Source: CBDFNC01 sp965249895
GTDB lineage: Bacteria > Pseudomonadota > Gammaproteobacteria > Enterobacterales > CBDFNC01
Assembly (NCBI GenBank): GCA_965249895.1
Contig: CBDFNC010000003.1
Coordinates: 722,273-786,272 of the forward strand
Reading direction: 5' to 3'
DNA length: 64,000 bases
Below, piece after piece: positions 8,405 through 16,200 of this stretch. How positions within the stretch are numbered: the stretch's first letter is position 1; every line of letters begins with the position of its first letter. The position numbers were made by a program, and so were the translations under genes. The notes below the pieces were generated by a model. It was not told the DNA's origin, searched no databases, and saw only the letters and a list, made by a program, of their open reading frames with translations.

Positions 8405-9391
8405 TTAGATATTCTTTTTGTTTTTGATTAAATAGACGGGGCGTTTTTTAACTTCCCAAAATATCACCTCTATATATATCCCTACTATACCGACAAGTAT
8501 CATTATTATGCCGCCGACAAAAAAGGTAGATACGATGGAGCTGGTCCAGCCTTGGATTAGGCTATTGAGGAATAATTTCTTTACAATCAGGTAAATACCG
8601 TATGAAAAAGAAAAAGTAGAACATAAGGTGCCTATTAATATGCCAGTTTTAAGTAACCTGGTGGAACTATTAGTAATGCTCTTAAAGGCTAACTCCAGGC
8701 GCTTTATCAAGTTGTAACTGCTTTTACCTTCCTTTCTTTTACTGTGTTGGATTTCGATAAAACCATAATCAAAACCGATATACTGTAATAACCCAAGAAA
8801 TTGCCGCTGATTTTCTCCTAACGCATTAATAGCTTGTACTACTTCTTGTTTCATCCCCACGTAGCTGGCGTTAAAGGAAAACTCACTATTGTTGCTGAGA
8901 AATCCAAATACCTTGTAAAAAAGGGCCGAAGTAAATTGAGTGAGTCGATTATTGGTCCCTCTCACTGTGGAACGGCCAAATACAAGGTCTTTACCATTTT
9001 TTATTGCGGTGACAAAATCTGGAATATGTTCGGGTCTGTCCTGCAAATCACAATCCATTACAAAGGTAATATTGCCAAGGGCATGAGCCAGGCCTGCAGA
9101 GATGGCATAGTGTTGCCCATAGTTACGGCTTAGGTTAATCCCTTTAATATGTTGATCTTTGTTACACAATACTTCTATGACCGTCCAGGAGTTCTTAGGG
9201 CAAGCATCATTTACCAGAATGATTTCATAACTCCAGCTATTGGCTTGCATCGTATTATTAATTCGCTGACACAATTCGTGTAAGCTTTTTGGGGCACCAT
9301 AAACCGGGATGACGACAGAGATATCATATTGCTGTTGGCGTTCAAGGGTAAGCGCTACGGTTTCTTTTGAAGCTAGTTCTACTCTGTCCAT
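8405..9391 (-). CDS. Polyprenyl-phosphate glycosyltransferase (ArnC/GtrB-like GT2)
   Basis: A 328-residue GT2 enzyme that moves a sugar from an NDP-sugar to undecaprenyl phosphate at the inner membrane. The N-terminal GT-A domain shows DISVVIPVYGAP, LVNDACPKN, GHQYAISAGLAHA-like and MDCDLQDRPEHIP (the D-x-D-x-Q-D-x-P-E metal/nucleotide motif). Two transmembrane segments (about residues 240-262 and 280-305) end in a basic tail, KKRPVYLIKNKK, as in GtrB/ArnC/DPM1. It overlaps the upstream hydrolase gene by 13 bp. A GtrA-type flippase lies nearby on the other strand, matching the usual GtrA-GtrB partnership. Confidence 0.85.
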   Translation of the reverse strand: MDRVELASKETVALTLERQQQYDISVVIPVYGAPKSLHELCQRINNTMQANSWSYEIILVNDACPKNSWTVIEVLCNKDQHIKGINLSRNYGQHYAISAGLAHALGNITFVMDCDLQDRPEHIPDFVTAIKNGKDLVFGRSTVRGTNNRLTQFTSALFYKVFGFLSNNSEFSFNASYVGMKQEVVQAINALGENQRQFLGLLQYIGFDYGFIEIQHSKRKEGKSSYNLIKRLELAFKSITNSSTRLLKTGILIGTLCSTFSFSYGIYLIVKKLFLNSLIQGWTSSIVSTFFVGGIIMILVGIVGIYIEVIFWEVKKRPVYLIKNKKNI

Positions 9392-10182
9392 TTTACCCCC
9401 AGAAAACGTTCCAGGTTGAGATGTGCAATATTCGTGAGTTTTTCCAGTGGCAGCTGCTGCCCGAAGTGAATAAACCTTTGTCTTAGTTCAGCAGGTTGAT
9501 ATTCGGGGAAATCTGTGCCGATACAGATACGCCTATCGAAATGTTGAAACAAAAAGCGTATATCCTGATCCAATGAACTGCCAGGGTATTTCATTATGGT
9601 GAGTGAAAGATCCAATATTAAATTGGGATTAAATCTGACCAGCTCTGCATACCTCAGTAGATTAATGTCGCCACCATGAACCAAGACTATTTGTACATTA
9701 GGTGCTTGCTTAATGGCCTTAACTAAGGAGTAAAAAGGGTCTGAAGTTGGGTACTCGGCAATGGAACCATGCATATAAGTGCAATAAAATACCTTGAGTC
9801 CCAGTTTACTAGCCTGGAAGAAAGTTTCGCTGATCGCTTCAAAATCATTAGTCAGTTTGCTGAATCTTGGATGCAGTTTTATAGCCTGATAACCCAATAG
9901 GGCGATTTCGGCCAACTGAGACTTGACGCTGTCGCCATCCTGGGGTGAAAAGCCGGCAACGGGATAAAGGTTCGGATAACGGCGACAAGCGGATAGGAAT
10001 GCCCTGTGTTGATATCCTTCCAAATTGGCCATCCCTATTGCACACGCACCGATATAATTGGCTTGGGTCAGCTGTTGCAGTAATGTTTTAAAACTGGCGT
10101 TCGCATTCTGGTCGAGCCACTTTCCGCTAAGACTTGGATGTGCCAGTGAATCCAAGATCGGTATGCTGATTAGTTCGCTCAT
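9379..10182 (-). CDS. TIM-barrel amidohydrolase-like protein
   Basis: A 267-residue protein with amidohydrolase_2/TatD-like features: AIKLHPRFS (barrel strand), IVLVHGGDINL (metal His), ICIGTDFPEY (late Asp) and a final NLERFLGV, which is the usual end of this superfamily. The first-strand H-x-H metal motif is reduced to DSLAHP, so metal binding may be altered. It overlaps the ATP-grasp gene by 4 bp and the GT2 gene by 13 bp, so translation is probably coupled. Substrate unknown; a role in processing a sugar-linked carboxamide or lactone is only inference. Confidence 0.65.
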   Translation of the reverse strand: MSELISIPILDSLAHPSLSGKWLDQNANASFKTLLQQLTQANYIGACAIGMANLEGYQHRAFLSACRRYPNLYPVAGFSPQDGDSVKSQLAEIALLGYQAIKLHPRFSKLTNDFEAISETFFQASKLGLKVFYCTYMHGSIAEYPTSDPFYSLVKAIKQAPNVQIVLVHGGDINLLRYAELVRFNPNLILDLSLTIMKYPGSSLDQDIRFLFQHFDRRICIGTDFPEYQPAELRQRFIHFGQQLPLEKLTNIAHLNLERFLGVKWTE

Positions 10183-11384
10183 GCGCTTTCCTTTTGCACG
10201 CGAATTTCAATTTCATTTTTAGCCATTTCTACCCTGGCCAGGGCGGCCTTGGGGTCTGCAGCGGTACAAATAATGTGCCCTAGGCGTCCGCTGGCGTCTT
10301 TTAGCTCACAAACCTGATCCCCCTGACTGACGTAGAGCGACATAGATTTCAGCCCCAGAGAGCACAAACATCTTTCCATTCCCTGTAAAGAAGTAATTTG
10401 TCCGGTAGGGGCGGTTATAAACCCTACGGCAGCACCTTTATTGTGTTTTATTTCTATATCGGGGGATTGGCCAAGAGCCAGCTGTATGCTGGCTTTAACC
10501 ATATCTACTCCGGTTGAGTAGGGCACCAGGTGGGAGGTAATAAAGCCACCGCCTAATCTGGCGCCTATTTCGATAACCTTAGGACCTTGAGGTGTGAGTT
10601 TTATTTCCGTATGGCTAGGACTCCAATCTATACCGATGGCATGAATAGCTTTCCGGGTTATTTGCTCAAGCTGGCTGGACTGCTCTTTATCCAGCTGGGT
10701 AGGCTGGCTATGTCCTAATTCTACAAAATGGGGCGGGCCACTGGTTAATTTATCGGTAATGGCGACTATCTTCGTTATTCCATTAAATGTCATGGCCTCC
10801 ACAGAAAACTCGGGACCTGGCACAAATTCTTCGATCAGCACACCTGCTGCTCGGGTTGATTTTAGCGCATGATTAAATGCGGTGGATATTTGCTGACCAG
10901 TGGCACAGGCACTGAGTTGGGTTACCCCCCGGCCGCCATGGCTCATCACAGGTTTAACAATTTTTTCACCGGGGGTATTCGCACAGCTACTCTTTGCCTG
11001 GCTTAGGTTATATACGGCGACAGATCTAGGTATTGGTACGTCAGCCTTTGCTAACAATTCTCGCATCACTCTTTTATTAGTGGCTCCTTCCGCTGTTAGC
11101 GGGTTTAGCCCAGACAAATCTAAAACTTGGCAAAGTGCGGCTATTGTTGGGATCGGGTATTCAGAGGCCAGGCTTAAAACTGCATGGATAGCGTGCCGCC
11201 GGGCTATGGCCAGACACTTGTCTATTTTGCCCAGGTCAAAAGTGTAGCTAAAGTCTGCAAGGGCAAGGCCTGGAGCCTTGGGGTCGGGATCGATAGCGAT
11301 CACCCGCAAGCCCATAGATTTGGCGGTTTGGATGGCGGGCAGTTGCATCTGACCTGCACCCAAGATTAGGAGAGTAGATTTCAC
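10179..11384 (-). CDS. ATP-grasp ligase
   Basis: A 401-residue ATP-grasp enzyme, which forms an amide or ester bond through an acyl phosphate. The N-terminus LLILGAGQMQLPAIQTAKSMG is a PurK/PurT/CarB-like pre-ATP-grasp Rossmann domain. Residues ~110-300 are the ATP-grasp domain: NKRVMRELLAKADVPIP, KPVMSHGGRGVTQL, LIEEFVPGPEFSVEA, and EIKLTPQGPKVIEIGARLGGGF with the metal-binding Glu and basic residues. A ~100-residue C-terminal domain follows. It starts the leftward operon with the hydrolase and GT2 genes. In this setting it might attach an amino acid to an aminosugar; that is inference. Confidence 0.8.
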   Translation of the reverse strand: MKSTLLILGAGQMQLPAIQTAKSMGLRVIAIDPDPKAPGLALADFSYTFDLGKIDKCLAIARRHAIHAVLSLASEYPIPTIAALCQVLDLSGLNPLTAEGATNKRVMRELLAKADVPIPRSVAVYNLSQAKSSCANTPGEKIVKPVMSHGGRGVTQLSACATGQQISTAFNHALKSTRAAGVLIEEFVPGPEFSVEAMTFNGITKIVAITDKLTSGPPHFVELGHSQPTQLDKEQSSQLEQITRKAIHAIGIDWSPSHTEIKLTPQGPKVIEIGARLGGGFITSHLVPYSTGVDMVKASIQLALGQSPDIEIKHNKGAAVGFITAPTGQITSLQGMERCLCSLGLKSMSLYVSQGDQVCELKDASGRLGHIICTAADPKAALARVEMAKNEIEIRVQKESA

Positions 11385-11633
11385 GCGCCTTCCTTATTGC
11401 ACTGTATAAAACACATCCGGTGTGTCTAGAAAACTACGGTGATAATTTAAAGGTAGAAGTGTGATCTATATCCGTCAAAACAATTGGCAGCTTCGAGAAA
11501 ATCCATTTTGGTAAAAAAAACAACATCACCTATATTCAAGAAATAGTCCCAATCGGTAGGGAAGCCGTATGCGACAGGGAACACCAAAAATCACCACCAG
11601 CAGTTTTCTGCTATTTTTCAAAGGTCTCCAGTT
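11385..11633. promoter_or_regulatory. Divergent intergenic region between the ATP-grasp set and gtrA
   Basis: A 249-bp gap from which the ATP-grasp/hydrolase/GT2 set runs left and gtrA-wecE runs right, so both promoters must lie here or read through. I cannot single out a convincing -35/-10 pair. Confidence 0.4.
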
Positions 11634-12026
11634 ATGCTGATCGGTGTGGAAACCTATTGGCAATTGCTGCGTTACGCCACTGTGGGTCTGCTTTCAAATT
11701 TGGCACTGTACGGTCTTTATCTGGCGTTTACCTATTTGGGTTTAGGGCCAAAATTCACAATGACCCTGCTGTATTTCACCGGGGTACTGCAAACCTATTT
11801 TTTTAATAAATCCTGGACCTTTAAAGAGCCCTGCCGCCCTGGCTTTCCTTTTCTCCGCTATGCGTCGGCTTATCTTTTTGGATATTGCATTAACTGGATG
11901 GCGCTATTTTTTTGTGTGGACCGGCTGGGTTGGCCGCATCAGGTGGTGCAGGGAGTAATGATTATTATTCTTGCCTTGTTACTGTTTCTGCTACAAAAAT
12001 TTTGGGTGTTCAACCAGCCTGGCTAA
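11634..12026 (+). CDS. gtrA: GtrA-family membrane protein (putative lipid-linked sugar flippase)
   Basis: A 130-residue protein with four hydrophobic helices. The N-terminal segment LLRYATVGLLSNLALYGLYL and YFFNKSWTFKEP (the N-K-x-W-T/V-F signature) followed by LLLFLLQKFWVF at the end identify the GtrA family. Members are thought to flip undecaprenyl-phosphate-bound sugars across the inner membrane. The gene lies 20 bp before wecE and across the divergent region from the GtrB-like glycosyltransferase, so the two probably handle the same lipid-linked sugar. Confidence 0.85.
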   Translation: MLIGVETYWQLLRYATVGLLSNLALYGLYLAFTYLGLGPKFTMTLLYFTGVLQTYFFNKSWTFKEPCRPGFPFLRYASAYLFGYCINWMALFFCVDRLGWPHQVVQGVMIIILALLLFLLQKFWVFNQPG

Positions 12027-12046
12027 CTTATTTCGAGGGACTGAAT

Positions 12047-13216
12047 ATGCCTTATAAAGTGGTCTTTAATAAACCTTACCTGGAAGGAAAAGAGCTTAAG
12101 TATGTGGCGCAGACTGTGCTCTATGGACAAAAATGCGGGGATGGTTTATTCGCAAAAAGGTGCGAAGAGTTAATGGAAACCCGTTTTAAAGCAAGTAAGG
12201 TCTTGTTAACGACGTCGTGCACATCGGCTCTGGAAATGGCGGCTATGTTGTGTGGTATCGAAGCGGGTGATGAAGTGATTATGCCATCTTATACCTTTGT
12301 TTCTACAGCGAATGCTTTTTGCCTAAGAGGTGCGATTCCCAAATTCGTGGATATTCGCCACGATACCTTGAATATGGATGAAAACCTGATAGAGGCGGCG
12401 ATTACGGAAAAAACCAAAGCGATAGTGCCGGTGCACTATGCTGGGGTGGGTTGTGAAATGGATAAGATCACAGCAATAGCGAAGAAATATGACCTTCAGG
12501 TAATTGAGGATGCGGCTCAGGGAGTGAATGCCAAGTACAAGGGAAAGAACCTGGGCACATTCGGTAATTTGGGTTCATTTAGCTTCCATGAAACAAAAAA
12601 CATTATCTGCGGAGAAGGGGGGGCATTGGTTGTTAACGATCCTAAGTTTATCGAACCGGCCGAAATCATCAGAGAAAAGGGCACCAATCGCAGTCAGTTT
12701 TTTCGGGGGCAGGTCGATAAGTATACCTGGGTCGATCTTGGCTCTTCTTATGTTCCTTCGGAGATACTCACCAGCTTTCTTTATGCGCAATTGGAGAGCA
12801 TGGATAGTATTACCCGAATGCGGAAGCGAGTTTATCAATCCTATTTTGAAAAACTAGCACCGCTGCAGGACGAGGGTTTGCTTACGTTACCCGAAATTCC
12901 GGACGAATGTGAGTCCAATTATCATATGTTTTATATTCGGGTGACGGATTTTGCGACCCGGACGAAGTTATTAAAACACTTGAAGGAGCAGGGGGTGATG
13001 GCGGTATTTCATTATGTACCTTTGCATGATTCTCCAATGGGTGAGAAGTATGGCTATCGGAAAGGAATGCTGCCGGAAACGGAAAAATCCAGTGTAACTC
13101 TGGTTCGATTACCTTTCTATAATGAGTTGGAAGAAGTTGATATCTGTATGGTTTGTGACGAAATATATAGTTACTTCTCCGTTTCACAGGGCCTACGTAT
13201 GGTTAGATCTGGCTAA
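12047..13216 (+). CDS. wecE: dTDP-4-amino-4,6-dideoxygalactose transaminase (WecE/RffA)
   Basis: A PLP-dependent DegT/DnrJ/EryC1 aminotransferase of 389 residues, using the ATG at 12047 with a GAGGGA Shine-Dalgarno rather than in-frame upstream codons. It adds an amino group at C4 of dTDP-4-keto-6-deoxyglucose. Motifs: TTSCTSALEMAAML, MPSYTFVSTANAF, EDAAQGVNAKYKGK, and SFHETKNIICGEGGAL with the PLP-Schiff-base lysine in the HETKN segment, as in RffA. The dehydratase that would make its substrate (RmlB/RffG) is not in this window. A bidirectional terminator follows. Confidence 0.9.
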   Translation: MPYKVVFNKPYLEGKELKYVAQTVLYGQKCGDGLFAKRCEELMETRFKASKVLLTTSCTSALEMAAMLCGIEAGDEVIMPSYTFVSTANAFCLRGAIPKFVDIRHDTLNMDENLIEAAITEKTKAIVPVHYAGVGCEMDKITAIAKKYDLQVIEDAAQGVNAKYKGKNLGTFGNLGSFSFHETKNIICGEGGALVVNDPKFIEPAEIIREKGTNRSQFFRGQVDKYTWVDLGSSYVPSEILTSFLYAQLESMDSITRMRKRVYQSYFEKLAPLQDEGLLTLPEIPDECESNYHMFYIRVTDFATRTKLLKHLKEQGVMAVFHYVPLHDSPMGEKYGYRKGMLPETEKSSVTLVRLPFYNELEEVDICMVCDEIYSYFSVSQGLRMVRSG

Positions 13217-13227
13217 TCCATTGGTGC

Positions 13228-13257
13228 AAAAAAAGAGCGGCTAGTACCGCTCTTTTG
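13228..13257. terminator. Bidirectional rho-independent terminator
   Basis: A 10-bp perfect stem, AAAAGAGCGG pairing with CCGCTCTTTT around a CTAGTA loop, with A and T runs on both sides. It sits between the convergent ends of wecE and the giant carboxylase gene and can serve both. Confidence 0.85.
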
Positions 13258-13281
13258 CTTTCAACTACTAACTAAATATTG

Positions 13282-16200
13282 TTAGCCTTCGACGGGTGAG
13301 ATGATATACAGTAAGTCACCGCTGGAAACCTGCTGACCGCTTGAGTTCATTATACGCTCGATACGGTAATTACAATCGGTCTGGTATAACTCAGCCCCCT
13401 TGCGGTTAAAGCCACCTAAGGTTACCTGGGAGAACATCTTCATTGCTTCCATTAGTCCCAACGTCTGATCTGTGGTGACAACATCACCTTCCTTGACGAA
13501 ATTAGGATCATTTGGTGATGCAGAGGTATAGAAAATGCCTGAGCTCTGGGCGATGACCTTGAGTTCATTAGAGCCGTCCACTTTAAGTGACTCGGTTTCG
13601 ACACCTGCGCCTGAAGTCGCTGCCGCTTCCATTTCTTCAATCATGGTTTCCTGATCCAGCTCCGCCATAAATTTGGGCAGGTAGTTGGTATCGTATACAC
13701 CATCATTAAAGGTCTGGTCTTTCAGAATACGTTTAAGTAGCGGAATGTTGGTCGCTATGCCTCTTATAACCACTGAATCCAGGTAGTCATAAAGTTTGCT
13801 AACCACATCCTCACGACTTTCACCGCGCATGATGATCTGGGCAACCAGGCTGTCATAATAAGGAGATACTTCCTTACCCGTGTCAATCATGGACATTATT
13901 TCCACGTCGTCACGTTCAGGGATCACACACTCGATGACTTTACCCGGATTTGGTAGTAGTTGCATGATGCCGTTGGCGTCGATGGCTGCTTTTTCCGCCG
14001 TAACCCGCACTTCGATTGCGTAGCCTTGCTTAATCGGCTCCATCTGTTCGATGTTTCCACCGGACGCTATTTCATATTGGGTTTTCACTATGTCGATACC
14101 GGAAGTGGCTTCTGTCACTGGATGCTCTACCTGCAGACGAGTGTTCATCTCCATAAAGTAAACATCGTTGGCATCGAGATCATAGATAAACTCAACTGTA
14201 CCCGCACCAAAATAATTCACCGCTTCGGCGATGGCTGCAGTGTAGGCATATACCTTATCTTCCAGCTGTTTAGGCAGCATGGTTGAGCCAGACTCTTCCA
14301 CTACTTTCTGATTATTACGTTGTACAGAGCAGTCGCGTAAACCCAATATCTTAGTATTGCTAAACTTATCTCTTAGCAGCTGGACTTCAATATGGCGTAA
14401 CGAGGTGACATATTTTTCCAGGTATAAATCGCCATTACCAAAGGCCGCACGGGCTTCGGCTGCGATATTATGATAATGCTCATACATATCCTCGGCACGC
14501 TTAACGACCTGTATTCCTTTACCACCACCACCGTTAACAGCTTTTAGTAGCACAGGATAACCTATGGTTTCCGCAATATCTTCCGCTTGCTCTGCGCTAC
14601 TCAGGATACCGTGGCTTCCTGGTACAACAGGGACCTGGTTGTCCTGGGCGGTTTTGATAGCGTTAGACTTGTTACCCATAGTAGACATACTGTGGCTACT
14701 TGGACCAATGAAGTTGATGCCATTGTTAACGCAAAGACTGGCAAATTGTGGGCTTTCTGACAGGAAGCCGATCCCTGGGTGGAGTGAGTCTACCTGTTCG
14801 TATTCGGCAACACGCAATACTGAATAGGCATTCAGATAGCTTTCATCTGATGTGTTACCTCCCAGGCAAACCAGCTTGTCATTTGATTTCAGCATGTCTG
14901 CTGGTACTGAGTTCATATCCGGATCAGAAGCTACCAGAACTACTTCTATATTACTTTCCTGAGCTTTACGGATCAGTTTTACCGCAGTACAGCCGCGAGC
15001 ATGGATCAGAGTTCTCTTAACCGGTTTCATCAAGTCAGTTGGATCAATCTGTTTGATTTCGCTGGTTGTGGCATTTGCGTTTGGCACGAAACCGGAAAGG
15101 GCTCGATTAATCACCTCGTCAATTGTAAAGGTTGGCATAGGCATAGCCGCATCTATCTCTTTTAACTTGATATCCAGGTCATCAGAGAAGGGGTTTCTTA
15201 CCAGGCCTGTCATCGCCCCTGGCGTGTTAGACAGATAGTTAGATAGGGTTGAGGTCGACGGCAGATAAGCCGGTACCACCATTTGTCCGGCAAACGGCAT
15301 ATTGGTGCCAGATAGATAATAGGTTTGAACCAGAGGGTGGGTAACAAAACTAGCCTGAGCACCACCGGTACAATCACCGTAACCAAAGATAACCACAGGC
15401 AGTTCGTTATCGCGTACAAAACGAGTGATCCTGTCGTTGACTACCGCCATGGAGAACAGGGCTGCCGCTCCTTCCTTAGTTTGCATACCGCCGGAGCTGA
15501 TAAAACAAACCACAGGTAAGTGTTGATTGGCACACTCTACCAAAAGCGAGCAGAATTTTTCTGCGCTGGCCATATCAAAGGCGCCGGCCTGGAAAGCCGT
15601 GTTTGACACAGCCAGACCCACACGTTGGGTTTTTCCTTCAGCCAGTTTAAAGTTAGCTAAACCTGTTACCAGGCCAGATGGCTTAATACCTTTGTCTAAA
15701 GCATCTTCGATAGATAAGCGGTAACCAGGGAAGTCCAGTAGGTTTGCAGACAGGGCATCGTCATTGGTTTCAATAAAACCGCCAAAGAAGCGCTCGATGA
15801 TCTGCTCATAACCTTTATTGTTTTTGCGTTTTTCTGTCCGTAACAGGCCCTGAATTAGCAGGTCACGATAACCCATGGTCAGGCGGTTCCAGAAGTCCTT
15901 ACGACGACCGATACGCATGGGGTTAATGGCGCCCTTATAGCTTTCTTTATCATCTTCTGTGCTGTAGTACTCGGGCAACAAACGTTCGAAGAAATAAGTA
16001 AGCACTACAAACAGACTGTCGTTAAGCTGTGGGAAACCTATGCTCTTCCACTGTTCAACTTTTGACAGCAGATCGCCACGGTGTGACTGATCTAGGAAGA
16101 ATTTTAGCCAGACATTAAAGGCAATTTTCAGTGCGTCGGTATCGTCGCTCTTTACCTTCTCTAATGCGGCTTCCAGCGACTGATGTAGTAACTTGGAAAC

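Noticed and set aside
11912..12046. 45-codon N-terminal extension of wecE
   Set aside because: Overlaps gtrA; the ATG at 12047 has a good ribosome-binding site and matches the family start.
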